From: Devosia nanyangense
GTDB taxonomy: Bacteria > Pseudomonadota > Alphaproteobacteria > Rhizobiales > Devosiaceae
Direction of reading: 5' to 3'
Length of the DNA stretch: 64,000 nt
NCBI GenBank assembly: GCA_016213505.1
Contig: JACRAF010000005.1
Location: 43,063-107,062, forward strand
Numbering within the stretch: the stretch's first letter is position 1; each line of letters starts with the position of its first letter. The notes below the pieces were generated by a model, which did not search any database, was not told the origin of the DNA, and saw nothing but the letters and a program-made list of their open reading frames with translations. Made by a program: the position numbers and the translations under genes. This document shows positions 17,131-25,343 of this stretch, in pieces.

Positions 17131-17313
17131 TCAGTGCTTCAGTGCGTCGCGGGTGGCCTGTTTGGCCTTGCCCACTTCGGACTGAATCCGGCCTTCGGCC
17201 TGATCGAGCTTGCCGTCGGCCCGAAGCTTGGCGTCGCCGGTCAGCTTGCCGGCAGCGTCCTTGATCGCGCCACGGGCCCGCTTGGCGGCGCCTTCGACCT
17301 GATCCTTGTGCAT
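17131..17313 (-). CDS. CsbD family stress protein
   Basis: 60 residues with the CsbD repeat: MHKDQVEGAAKRARGAIKDA then GKLTGDAKLRADGKLDQAEG. Small charged helical proteins, usually induced by general stress; molecular function unknown. GGAGG lies 6 nt before the ATG. Follows the MerR gene by 71 nt on the same strand, so it may be under MerR control. Confidence 0.92.
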   Translation of the reverse strand: MHKDQVEGAAKRARGAIKDAAGKLTGDAKLRADGKLDQAEGRIQSEVGKAKQATRDALKH

Positions 17314-17384
17314 GGGAATCCTCCGGCGTTGGTGTCGAGAGGAAAACGCCTTGGCCGGTCGGAGGTTCCCTCGCCGGAGCCGCC

Positions 17385-18158
17385 TTACCCGGCGAGCCGC
17401 TTCGCGTAAGCCTTCATCGACGCCGCGTGGAAATCCGAGAATCCCGGCGCGATCGTCTCGTAACGCTTGACGAAATCGGGATGACCCAGATGCAGGTCCG
17501 CCAGCCCCGCATAGGCCTCGGGCGGGCATGGCCGGTCCCACATCACGGCCACCCACGCGCGGTGGCGCGCGAGCAGCGGATCGAGCGCCTTGCTGTCGGC
17601 TGAAACGCCGTTCTTCATCGCCTCGGCCCAGGCAGTCTCGACCTCTTGCAGTTCGTCCTGCAGCCGCGCCTTCTCGGCCGCGCTCAGCGCCGCGTAGGCC
17701 TTGCGGCTGATCTCGACATGCTTGTCCATGTCGCCGCCATAGGTGTCGATCAGCCACTTCTCGTACCCGGCCTGTTTTTCGGCCGAAAACCCCTTGTACA
17801 GTTCCGCGTTTTTCATCGCGTCGTCTCCATTCAGGCTGGCGATCGTGCGGTCGATCGTCCGGACAAGTCGGGCGTAGCGCTTCGCCTCCTTGGCCAGCCG
17901 GTCGCGTTGCTTGTGCAGCGTTTCCAGCCGGTCGAATTTCGGGGCATCGAGGATGGCGCCGATCTCCGAGAGCGGGATGTCGAGCTCGCGATGCAGCAGG
18001 ATCTGCTGCAGCCGGAGCAGTTCGTCCTGCCCGTAGTAGCGATAGCGGTTACGTCCGATCGACGCGGGCTTGAGGAGGCCAATGTCGTCATAGTGGTGCA
18101 GCGCCCGGACCGATACGCCCGAGAGTTTCGCCACCTCATTGACCGTCAGCATCTTCAT
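17385..18158 (-). CDS. MerR-family regulator with TipAS-type effector domain
   Basis: 257 residues. N-terminal MerR helix-turn-helix (MLTVNEVAKLSGVSVRALHHYDDIGLLKP, wing RNRYRYYG), a coiled-coil dimerisation helix (~80-115) and a C-terminal domain like TipAS (GFSAEKQAGYEKWLIDTYGGD, PCPPEAYAGLADLHLGHPDFVKRYE). TipA-type proteins bind small drugs and activate their own gene. The promoter has the diagnostic 19-bp spacer with a perfect palindrome, so autoregulation is likely. Confidence 0.9.
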   Translation of the reverse strand: MKMLTVNEVAKLSGVSVRALHHYDDIGLLKPASIGRNRYRYYGQDELLRLQQILLHRELDIPLSEIGAILDAPKFDRLETLHKQRDRLAKEAKRYARLVRTIDRTIASLNGDDAMKNAELYKGFSAEKQAGYEKWLIDTYGGDMDKHVEISRKAYAALSAAEKARLQDELQEVETAWAEAMKNGVSADSKALDPLLARHRAWVAVMWDRPCPPEAYAGLADLHLGHPDFVKRYETIAPGFSDFHAASMKAYAKRLAG

Positions 18159-18181
18159 CGTCCGCGCCTCCGCCGGACAAC

Positions 18182-18212
18182 GAGATAGTCCCTCACGCCG
18201 CGTGAGGGTCAA
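18182..18212 (-). promoter_or_regulatory. MerR-type promoter with 19-bp spacer and palindromic operator
   Basis: On the minus strand TTGACC (18207-18212) and TATCTC (18182-18187) are separated by 19 bp. The spacer holds a perfect interrupted palindrome at 18190-18208 (CCCTCACGC, centre base, GCGTGAGGG). This overlong spacer with central dyad is the hallmark of MerR-activated promoters and lies 24 nt before the merR start. Confidence 0.8.
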
Positions 18213-18230
18213 CAGGCGATCGGCGAAATC

Positions 18231-18689
18231 CTACCGGCAGCTCTTGAAGAGCTTATCGATCGCCTTGCTCGAGCCTTGCAGCGGAAAGCTCTGGGCCGGG
18301 TAGTTGCCGGTGCTTTCCGAGACGAACACGTCGGAGCCGATCTTGAGCAGCGCAATAACCGGGTCGGTCTTGGGGAAATAGGCGGCGAACGCGCCGTCCA
18401 TGTCCTCGTAGGCCATGTGGAGGGTCGCCTGCGTGCTCTCGTTCTCGAACAGGAAATCCGCCTCGCTGCCGGGCGAGCCGGCATCGCCGGTCATCAGGTA
18501 GCGCAGCGCCACCCCGTCGGTGCTGCAGGTCATCCTGAGCTCGGGCTTGAAATCGCCATCGGCCGGGCCCGTGACGAAGGCGGTCATCACCGGCCCGCCC
18601 TCGTCCTCCTGCATCTCGGCCACCCAGCCCCCGGCGAAAGCCGTGCCGGGCATGAGGATCAGGGCAAGGCAAAGGGCAATCCGGCGCAT
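18231..18689 (-). CDS. Exported hypothetical protein
   Basis: 152 residues beginning with a clear signal peptide (MRRIALCLALILMPGTAFA, cleavage after AFA). The mature part has two cysteines (one in MTCST, one at the C terminus) that may form a disulfide. No family recognised. The MerR promoter lies between its stop and the next gene, so the two are probably separate transcripts. Confidence 0.72.
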   Translation of the reverse strand: MRRIALCLALILMPGTAFAGGWVAEMQEDEGGPVMTAFVTGPADGDFKPELRMTCSTDGVALRYLMTGDAGSPGSEADFLFENESTQATLHMAYEDMDGAFAAYFPKTDPVIALLKIGSDVFVSESTGNYPAQSFPLQGSSKAIDKLFKSCR

Positions 18690-18697
18690 GCGAACCT

Positions 18698-18757
18698 CTA
18701 TGGCGTTGGCGGTTCGCTGAGATAACTCACTTCAATGCGGTGGAAAAGCGGCCCGTC
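18698..18757 (-). pseudogene. Possible 3' remnant of an ASCH-like gene
   Basis: One minus-strand frame reads GPLFHRIEVSYLSEPPTP then stop. The ASCH-domain gene at 19841-20143 ends with QGPLFHRIEVAFAEP, so the first eight shared residues and 20 identical bases match. No start or longer homologous frame is visible. It may be a decayed duplicate or an original 3' end displaced by insertion. Confidence 0.3.
18735..18754 (+). repeat. 20-bp direct repeat, left copy
   Basis: ATGCGGTGGAAAAGCGGCCC, identical to 19887-19906, with near-identity for a further few bases on the left. The pair brackets about 1.1 kb holding the genes at 18850 and 19320. Confidence 0.7.
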
Positions 18758-18849
18758 ACCGTCGCGCGGCCGACAGGACGCGCATTGGAAACTCGTGCAC
18801 AATCGTTGCGTATCCACCAACGACCGGCGGCCGGCAATTGCATCATCTC

Positions 18850-19311
18850 ATGACGGGGCCCGCCCGTATCCCGGCGATCATCGCCATCATCCTCGGCCTC
18901 GCCGGTGGAGCGGCGACCGCCCCTGCCCATGCCTCGATGGACACGCCCTGTGCGCCGATCGGGCGCATCGAACTCGATCATCTCCTGCACGCGGCGCAGT
19001 TCACCCGGACAGGGTTCAGCGTTTACGTGTCGAGCGACAACCATGCCATCGACATTTCCGGCATGCGAAAATACTGTTCAATCGACGATTTTGCACAGGG
19101 CCCAACTATTCGGCATTCGCGGCTGATCCAGATCATCGGTCCGTCTGCCTACTATACAATTGTCATCGACCAGTTCCGCAACGCGGCCGGCGCAGACCGC
19201 CAGGCGGCGGTCTGGCGGCACGTCACGGCGGATTTCCCGGGCGAGACCGTGCACATCGTTCGCACCGGGCCTGCCGAAATCGTCAAGATCACCAGGACCG
19301 CGACCAGATAG
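18850..19311 (+). CDS. Exported hypothetical protein
   Basis: 153 residues from the ATG at 18850. N-terminal signal peptide (MTGPARIPAIIAIILGLAGG with cleavage near AHA), then a mature domain with two cysteines. The gene at 19320 starts 8 nt downstream, so they form an operon. No family recognised. A TTG four codons earlier is possible. Confidence 0.62.
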   Translation: MTGPARIPAIIAIILGLAGGAATAPAHASMDTPCAPIGRIELDHLLHAAQFTRTGFSVYVSSDNHAIDISGMRKYCSIDDFAQGPTIRHSRLIQIIGPSAYYTIVIDQFRNAAGADRQAAVWRHVTADFPGETVHIVRTGPAEIVKITRTATR

Positions 19312-19319
19312 GGGAAACC

Positions 19320-19844
19320 ATGCCACAGCTGCAATTGGACGCCTCGGTGCCCACCGGCGATCAGACCCGCATCACAGCGGTCGCCGCCAAGTTGTTCGCG
19401 TCGGTCCCCGACATGCAGGCCTATCTCGATCAGGGCGAACACGGCTACGTCTGCAAGTTCCGCAATACCGTCCGGGTGTCGATGGATCACACGGCCTATC
19501 CCGGGGCGCGCCTCGAGCGTCCGTACGATGCGGGTGGCCAGCATTTCGATCATTTCTGGCAGGTCCCGCTGGTCGGCGGCCTGACCGATGGCAACCGCAG
19601 CTTCGTCTATCTCGCGCCGGCCAGTCTCTATTGGAAAGGCATCCACGGGGGCGGCAAGAAAAGCGTAGTCGAGCGCCTGATCCACGAAATGGTGCACGCG
19701 TCGATTCCGGGCATCGCCGGGGACCGCGATCCCCACAAGCCGGAGTTCTACCTGGCGGAAAAGAAGTGGTTCGCGATGCTGGATCTGCCGTTTCCGGCAG
19801 TCGAGCAAATCCAGCTCGAACGGAGCCAGCACCCGCTCCCCTAA
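19320..19844 (+). CDS. Putative zinc metalloprotease-like (HExxH) protein
   Basis: 174 residues. The helix LIHEMVHASIPG contains HExxH (HEMVH), the zinc and catalytic motif of zincins, and a further histidine follows in DRDPHKPEF, where a third ligand could sit. No signal peptide. The upstream partner is exported. I cannot place it in a named peptidase family; an immunity or DUF protein with a fortuitous motif is possible. Stop overlaps the convergent ASCH gene stop by 4 nt. Confidence 0.6.
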   Translation: MPQLQLDASVPTGDQTRITAVAAKLFASVPDMQAYLDQGEHGYVCKFRNTVRVSMDHTAYPGARLERPYDAGGQHFDHFWQVPLVGGLTDGNRSFVYLAPASLYWKGIHGGGKKSVVERLIHEMVHASIPGIAGDRDPHKPEFYLAEKKWFAMLDLPFPAVEQIQLERSQHPLP

Positions 19845-20143
19845 GTGTGGTCGCCGTCGACGCCGGGCTCGGCGAAGGCAACCTCGATGCGGTGGAAAAG
19901 CGGCCCCTGTTTCATCGTCCCGAGCCATTTCTGGAAGTCGGCGACGTCCCGGAACCCGGCGCGCCGGGCGTCGGCCTCGGTCACGTCTTCGGGCCGCATC
20001 TCGTCGATGCGCCCGATCCTCAGCAGCCCCATTTTGGTCTTGAGCGTGCCGCCGGGCCTGACGCTCGGCCGCGTCCAGCGCCGGAACTGCAACGTGATCT
20101 TGCCGCGGCGGATGGCCTCGAGCGTTTCGAGTTTGATGAGCAT
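19841..20143 (-). CDS. ASCH-domain protein
   Basis: 100 residues: MLIKLETLEAIRRGKITLQF with RRWTRP, a KMGLLRIGRIDEM strand block and TEADARRAGF. This is the small PUA-like ASCH fold, thought to bind RNA or nucleotides. AGGA 8 nt before the ATG at 20143 favours this start over the ATG at 20152. The last ~20 codons contain the 20-bp repeat shared with 18735-18754. Confidence 0.78.
   Translation of the reverse strand: MLIKLETLEAIRRGKITLQFRRWTRPSVRPGGTLKTKMGLLRIGRIDEMRPEDVTEADARRAGFRDVADFQKWLGTMKQGPLFHRIEVAFAEPGVDGDHT
19887..19906 (+). repeat. 20-bp direct repeat, right copy
   Basis: Identical to 18735-18754. Located inside the 3' part of the ASCH gene. Confidence 0.7.
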
Positions 20144-20231
20144 CCCGTGCATCCTGAGGAGGTGACGATGGATACCCTAGCAGGGCATCGCCTGGCGTCC
20201 CATGCTGCAGAGCCGGTGCGCCCCTGCCCGT

Positions 20232-22280
20232 TCAGGCCAGCATCGCCACCAGCGCGCCGAACGGCATGGGCTTGCCGAACAGATAGCCCTGGCCTTCGTC
20301 GCAGCCCTTGTGGCGCATGATGGCCTCCTGCGCCTCGGTCTCGATGCCCTCGGCCGTCAGCGACAGGCCGAAGGCCCGCGCCAGCGACCCCACCGCGTCG
20401 ACGATCACCGCGTCGCCGGTGTTGTGCTCGATGCCCATGACGAATTCGCGGTCGATCTTCAGCCGGCTCAGCGGCAGGTTCTTGAGCACGCTGAGCGAGG
20501 CGTAACCGGTGCCGAAATCGTCGAGCGCGATCGAGCAGCCATGCTCGTGCAGGGCTCTGAGGCTCCTGGCGATGCCCTCGTCATGCTGGAGCACGATCCG
20601 CTCGGTGATTTCGATTTCGAGCAGCTCGGGCCTGAGACCGGAGCCTTCCAGCTCGGCTTTGATGGTCGCGGCGATGTCGCCGACCCTGAACTGGACCGGG
20701 AACAGGTTCACCGCCACGCGCAGCGCCGTGCCCCGCGCCTGCAGTTCCGCGCCGAACCGGCAGATGGCGCGGATGATCCAGTCGCCGACCTCGAGCGCCA
20801 TCGGGCTCTTTTCGAGTTCGTCGATGAACGCCGCCGGCCCCAGCAGGCCGCGCTGGGGATGGAGCCAGCGCAGCAGCGCCTCCGCCCCGATGATGGTGCG
20901 GTCGGCGAGGCGCAATTGCGGCTGGAAATAGAGCTCGAACTGGCCCAGATCGATGGCCCCGCGCAGGTCCGCCAGCAAGGTCTGCCTTTCCTGCAGGGCC
21001 TGCTTGAGGCGCGGGCTGTAGATGCGGGTAACGCCGGGCGCCACCCGGCGCGCGTCGTGGAGCGCCAGATCGGCCGCGGCGAGCAGCTCCTTGGCGGTGC
21101 CGCCATGGTCGGGCGCGAACGCGATCCCGACATTGCCGGCCACGGCCACGATCTGCTCGAGGACGGTGAACGGCTTGGCCAGCGCCGCGCCGATGGCCGC
21201 CTGGACCGGTCCGATGTCCGCCGCTGTCGCCTTGGGCACGAGAACGGCGAACTCCGAGCCGATCCGTGACAGCAGGGTGGGCGCCGGCAGGGCGGCGGCG
21301 AGGCGGCGCGCCACGTGTTGCAGCAGGTCCCGCCCGGCGAGGGTGCCACCCAAATCGTCGAGCACCGGGTGGTCGTCGAGCCCGAGCAGCAGAAGCACCG
21401 CCGGATAGCGGGCGGCGAGCACTTCGTCTGCCTGCTCGGCGAGGCGCGGCCAGTTCGGCAGACCGGTCAGCTGGTCGTGCTGGGCGTCGTGGAGGATAAG
21501 CTGCGTGCGCTCCTGCTCGGCGGTCACGTCGCGCACGGTGCCGAGTACACGGACCGGCCGGCCGGAGGCGTCGAAGAGCGCCCGAGCCGAGCCGTCGACC
21601 CAGCGATGGCTCTGGCCGTCGGCTGCGGCGAGGCGAAAGCGGGTCACGACGCGCTCCCGCTGCGGCTGGGAAATCAGCTCCGCATACCCCCGCTGCACAA
21701 GCTCGCGGTCGTCGGGATGAACGAAGCTCTGGAACTCCTCGGCCGACACGATCCGCCCGTCGAGGCAGCGGAAGATCGCCTCGGCCTGTTCGGACACCCA
21801 GACCCGTCCGGTGAGAAGGTCCTGGTCCCAGATGCCGACCTCGTTGCCCTCGAGCGCCAGCCGCAGCCTTTCTTCGCTCACCCGGAGTTCGTCGGCGGTG
21901 CGGACGCTCTCGTCGACGTCGGCGATCGTTCCGACCCATCCGGTGATCTGGCCGCCGGACCTGATCGGCACGCCCCGGCTCAGGGCCCAGCGAAACGAGC
22001 CGTCGGCCTGCCGCAACCGGAGGCGGCTCTCGAACGCCTCGCCCCGCGCGAACGCCTCGCGCCATTTCCGGCGGACGCCGTCCCGATCATCCGGATGCAA
22101 GGACTCGATCCATTGCGCCGAGGCCTCCGACGGCTCGGCCGGCGCCACGAACCCCGGTCCGGGCGATCGATAGGACGCCAGCGGCATGCCGTCCGGCCCG
22201 ACCCACCAGACGGTCAGCGAGTTGATGTCGGCAATAGCGCGCACCAGCTCATGCGCGACGTCGTTGACGCTCTCCGACAC
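20232..22280 (-). CDS. PAS-PAS-GGDEF(degenerate)-EAL cyclic-di-GMP phosphodiesterase
   Basis: 682 residues. Two PAS/PAC sensor regions (~20-125 and ~135-255), a GGDEF domain (~260-425) and an EAL domain (~435-680). The GGDEF signature is reduced to IGSEF (residues ~340-344), so cyclase activity is unlikely. The EAL domain keeps its catalytic residues: EALLRW (467), EITERIV, DDFGTG (587), LKIDREF, TAEGIET and GQGYLFG. It should hydrolyse c-di-GMP, with the GGDEF part perhaps a GTP sensor. No membrane segment, so a cytosolic sensor. Confidence 0.92.
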   Translation of the reverse strand: MSESVNDVAHELVRAIADINSLTVWWVGPDGMPLASYRSPGPGFVAPAEPSEASAQWIESLHPDDRDGVRRKWREAFARGEAFESRLRLRQADGSFRWALSRGVPIRSGGQITGWVGTIADVDESVRTADELRVSEERLRLALEGNEVGIWDQDLLTGRVWVSEQAEAIFRCLDGRIVSAEEFQSFVHPDDRELVQRGYAELISQPQRERVVTRFRLAAADGQSHRWVDGSARALFDASGRPVRVLGTVRDVTAEQERTQLILHDAQHDQLTGLPNWPRLAEQADEVLAARYPAVLLLLGLDDHPVLDDLGGTLAGRDLLQHVARRLAAALPAPTLLSRIGSEFAVLVPKATAADIGPVQAAIGAALAKPFTVLEQIVAVAGNVGIAFAPDHGGTAKELLAAADLALHDARRVAPGVTRIYSPRLKQALQERQTLLADLRGAIDLGQFELYFQPQLRLADRTIIGAEALLRWLHPQRGLLGPAAFIDELEKSPMALEVGDWIIRAICRFGAELQARGTALRVAVNLFPVQFRVGDIAATIKAELEGSGLRPELLEIEITERIVLQHDEGIARSLRALHEHGCSIALDDFGTGYASLSVLKNLPLSRLKIDREFVMGIEHNTGDAVIVDAVGSLARAFGLSLTAEGIETEAQEAIMRHKGCDEGQGYLFGKPMPFGALVAMLA

Positions 22281-22456
22281 CGCCGCAATCCCCCAAGACT
22301 GAAATGCCGCGGCGCCAACCTGTCATCGGACAACGTTACCTGCAACCTCAATTCGGACGGATTTCCCCCGTGGCATCAACGCATTACCGCCTGCCGCGTG
22401 CCGACCCCGACGCGGCCCCTAGGCGTTTGCCACGGACTGTGAGACATCACGGCAAT

Positions 22457-22542
22457 GCGGGCGTGATGGAATGGTAGACATACGGGACTTAAAATCCCGA
22501 GGGGGTATCCCCGTGCCGGTTCGAGTCCGGCCGCCCGCACCA
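22457..22542 (+). tRNA. tRNA-Leu (anticodon TAA)
   Basis: An 86-nt type II tRNA including an encoded 3' CCA. The acceptor arms GCGGGCG and CGCCCGC pair fully, the anticodon stem CGGGA/TCCCG encloses the loop CTTAAAA, the long variable arm is GGGGGTATCCCC-like and the T-arm GCCGGTTCGAGTCCGGC is intact. Confidence 0.97.
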
Positions 22543-22600
22543 GCGATGCAACGGGCGGGCAGCAAGGGTGGCCCCTCGCAGCCCGTCCCCATTGCGAACG

Positions 22601-22894
22601 CTAGTTCGATTGGCGATTGCCGCACACCGACGAGTTGTTGATCCCGGTCTGCTGGCCGTTCGCGCCGGGGTCGTCCGGGTCCGATTTGACGCCCATGTTG
22701 GCGTCTTTGCCAAGATATCCGAACGCGCCGGACCCGGCGCCGCTGCCGCACTGAGCGCCGACTTCGGTCGCCTGCTGACGGCCGGGGTTGTTCAGGTAGC
22801 GATCAATTCCAGGCGTCGAGTTGCCAGCTGCGAAAGCGAGGCTTGGGACGCTGAGTGCGCCCACAATCAAGACCAGTCCTGCGAAAGTCCTCAT
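22601..22894 (-). CDS. Small exported hypothetical protein
   Basis: 97 residues. Signal peptide MRTFAGLVLIVGALSVPSLAFA with GGGAGGA before the ATG. The mature part is glycine- and asparagine-rich with two cysteines (GAQCGSG and SSVCGN). No family recognised. Follows tRNA-Leu convergently. Confidence 0.68.
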   Translation of the reverse strand: MRTFAGLVLIVGALSVPSLAFAAGNSTPGIDRYLNNPGRQQATEVGAQCGSGAGSGAFGYLGKDANMGVKSDPDDPGANGQQTGINNSSVCGNRQSN

Positions 22895-22988
22895 CGCGTC
22901 CTCCCAAATTGCCGCTCCCCAATATTCGCCTGTGGACTGCCCAGCGCAAGCGGCAATGCCCTGCCGCGTCGTGCAGCCGCCCGCCCCC

Positions 22989-23483
22989 TCAGTCCGTCTC
23001 CCCCGAGATCGGGGCGACGTAAGCCACGTCGAGGTCCCACGGGAAGAAGATCCAAGTGTCCTGGCTGACTTCGGTGATGAACGTGTCGACCATGTCGAGG
23101 CCCTTGGGCTTCGCGTAGACCGTGGCGAAGTGGGCGCCCGGCAGCATGTCGCGGACGACGCGGGCGGTGGCGCCGGTGTCGACCAGATCGTCGACGATCA
23201 GGATCTTCTCGCCCGCCTTGGCGCGCGCGATGAGGTCGGGCGAGATCGCCTTCAGCACCTTGATCTCGCCCTGGTTCTGGTGGTCGTAGCTCTTGACCGA
23301 TACGGTCTCGACGTTGCGGATGTTGAGCTCGCGGGCAACGATCGTCGCCGGCACCAACCCGCCGCGGGCGATGGCGACCACGGCGGCGAACGGGCCCTCC
23401 CCCTGCAGCCGCCAGGCCAGCGCCCGGCTGTCGCGGTGGAACTGGTCCCAAGTGACGGGGAAATTCTTCTGCTTCTGGTTCAC
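22989..23483 (-). CDS. gpt: Xanthine-guanine phosphoribosyltransferase
   Basis: 164 residues from a GTG start with AAGGAG 6 nt upstream; the frame is open further back but lacks family similarity. Type I PRTase motif [15 protein letters not shown] binds PRPP, with the flexible-loop block [14 protein letters not shown] and the C-terminal WIFFPWD. Salvages xanthine and guanine to nucleotides. Second gene after the CinA-like gene (28-nt gap). Confidence 0.93.
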   Translation of the reverse strand: MNQKQKNFPVTWDQFHRDSRALAWRLQGEGPFAAVVAIARGGLVPATIVARELNIRNVETVSVKSYDHQNQGEIKVLKAISPDLIARAKAGEKILIVDDLVDTGATARVVRDMLPGAHFATVYAKPKGLDMVDTFITEVSQDTWIFFPWDLDVAYVAPISGETD

Positions 23484-23511
23484 GTAGGACTCCTTCCGGC
23501 GCACCGCCGGC

Positions 23512-24279
23512 TCAATAGGGTTCTGGTTCCGGCAGGCCGGCTGCGGCATGGGCCGCGGCGACCATGGCAAAGACGGCCTTGGCGGCGGCGGCGAGCCGCG
23601 CCTCGTCGGACGAGCGCAGCACCAGCTCGGTCATCACGGTGCCGTCGCCCATGCGCGGGTAGCTGCCCATCTTCACGTCCGGGTATTGGGCCTGCAGCGC
23701 CGCGAGCGGGGTGCCGATGCTGCCCTCGCCGACCCGGCATTTGATGGTGATCGACAGTACCTTGCGGCCGCCCTTGAGGGTCGGCGCGATGGATTCGAGC
23801 ATCGCCCGCATGATCACCGGCACGCCGGCCATGACGTGCACATTGGAGATGCGGAAGCCGGGCGCGGCGCTCACCGGGTTGACGATCAGCGCGGCGCCCT
23901 CGGGAATGCGCGCCATCCTCAGCCGCGCCTCGTTGACCTCGATGCCGCGCTCCTTCCAGCGCGCCGACATCATCGCGGCGGCCTCCGGATGGATCGGCAG
24001 GGCGACGCCGAAGGCCTTGGCGATGGCGTCGGCGGTGATGTCGTCGTGGGTCGGGCCGATGCCGCCGGTGGTGAAGACGTAGGTGTAGCGGGCCCGCACG
24101 GCGTTCACCGCCGCAACGATGTCGTCCTCGATGTCGGCGACGACCCGCACTTCCATGAGGTCGATGGCGAGATCGGTGCAGAACTCGGCGACGGCGCCGA
24201 TGTTCACGTCCTTGGTGCGGCCGGAGAGGATTTCGTCGCCGATGACGACGAGCGCGGCGGTGGGATTGGCTTCTGACAT
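23512..24279 (-). CDS. CinA N-terminal-type molybdopterin-binding protein
   Basis: 255 residues of the MoaB/Mog fold as in the N-terminal half of Cin[19 protein letters not shown], the [22 protein letters not shown] motif and [15 protein letters not shown]. It lacks the C-terminal PncC deamidase domain, as do many stand-alone alphaproteobacterial copies. Possible roles are cofactor processing or NAD-related pyrophosphatase activity; unproven. Probably co-transcribed with gpt. Confidence 0.87.
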   Translation of the reverse strand: MSEANPTAALVVIGDEILSGRTKDVNIGAVAEFCTDLAIDLMEVRVVADIEDDIVAAVNAVRARYTYVFTTGGIGPTHDDITADAIAKAFGVALPIHPEAAAMMSARWKERGIEVNEARLRMARIPEGAALIVNPVSAAPGFRISNVHVMAGVPVIMRAMLESIAPTLKGGRKVLSITIKCRVGEGSIGTPLAALQAQYPDVKMGSYPRMGDGTVMTELVLRSSDEARLAAAAKAVFAMVAAAHAAAGLPEPEPY

Positions 24280-24430
24280 GGTGGCCGATCGAACAAAGCG
24301 CATGTCTGGCGCGGCGTCGCGGCAAAATCAACGGTCGCCGGCGCGTTTGCAACAGGCGCGCGGCGTCCGGCCTTCCAAATCGGGCGTTCTGCGACTATTT
24401 CTGGGTGTCGCGCCGAGAAAGCCCCACCCA

Positions 24431-25261
24431 ATGATCACCTATGTCGATGCCGAGAGCAAAACCCGCCGCACCTCCGGGGTTATTCCATTGCACGGCGAGG
24501 CGGGCTTTGCCGGTATGCGCAAGGCCGGGCGGCTGACGGCCGAGGCGCTCGATCTGCTCGTCGATGCCGTCAGGCCCGGCGTCACCACCTTGGCGCTGGA
24601 CAAGATGGCCTACGATTTCGCCATGGATCACGGCGCCATCCCGGCGACGCTGTTCTACAAGGGCTACCGCCACTCGATCTGCACCTCGATCAACCACGTC
24701 GTGTGTCACGGCATCCCCGAGGACCGGCCGCTGCGCGAGGGCGACATCGTCAATATCGACCTGACCCTGATCGTCGACGGCTGGTACGGCGACAGCTCCC
24801 GCATGTACCCGGTCGGCGAGATTTCGCGGAAGGCCGAGCGGCTGATCGAGGTCACCTACGAGTCGCTCTATGCCGGCATCTCCGCGGCCAAACCGGGCAA
24901 CACCACCGGCGATATCGGCGCCGCCATCCAGGCGCATGCCGAAGCCGAGCGCACCAGCGTCGTCCGCGATTTCGTCGGCCACGGGGTGGGCCAGCTCTTT
25001 CACGACGAGCCCAACATCATGCATTTCGGCACGCCGGGCACCGGCGTTGCGCTCAAGCCCGGGATGATCTTCACCATCGAGCCGATGATCAATCTCGGCC
25101 GCCCGCATGTGAAGATCCTCGCCGACGGGTGGACCGCCGTGACCCGCGACCGCACGCTCTCGGCCCAGGCCGAGCACTCGATCGGCATCACCGAGACCGG
25201 CCACGAGATCTTCACGCTGTCGCCGCGGGGCCTGTTCAACCCGCTCGACGCCCGGAAGTAG
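24431..25261 (+). CDS. map: Methionine aminopeptidase, type I
   Basis: 276 residues. The metal-binding and catalytic residues are present: His in NHVVCHGIP, Asp in NIDLTLIVDGWYGDSS, His in GHGVGQLFHDEP, Glu in FTIEPM and Glu in AEHSIGIT. Removes N-terminal methionine from nascent proteins. ATG at 24431; open sequence upstream is a frame extension. radC begins 2 nt after its stop. Confidence 0.95.
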   Translation: MITYVDAESKTRRTSGVIPLHGEAGFAGMRKAGRLTAEALDLLVDAVRPGVTTLALDKMAYDFAMDHGAIPATLFYKGYRHSICTSINHVVCHGIPEDRPLREGDIVNIDLTLIVDGWYGDSSRMYPVGEISRKAERLIEVTYESLYAGISAAKPGNTTGDIGAAIQAHAEAERTSVVRDFVGHGVGQLFHDEPNIMHFGTPGTGVALKPGMIFTIEPMINLGRPHVKILADGWTAVTRDRTLSAQAEHSIGITETGHEIFTLSPRGLFNPLDARK

Positions 25262-25263
25262 AC

Positions 25264-25343
25264 GTGGCCAGGCCGCCAAGACCCTCCGAGGATGGTTTGG
25301 CGGAAGCCCCTGCTGTTGATCTCAAAGCGGCCATCGCGAACGG
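25264..25343 (+). other. radC: Out-of-frame 5' end of radC (apparent frameshift)
   Basis: From a GTG at 25264 (GGAAG upstream, 2 nt after the map stop) this stretch reads [18 protein letters not shown], a natural RadC leader. The body of RadC, beginning [16 protein letters not shown], lies in another frame. Adding one C near 25323 joins them as [15 protein letters not shown]. Confidence 0.65.

Noticed and set aside
18727..19044. 105-aa minus-strand open frame
   Set aside because: It overlaps the signal-peptide gene at 18850 and is arginine/glycine-rich shadow sequence.
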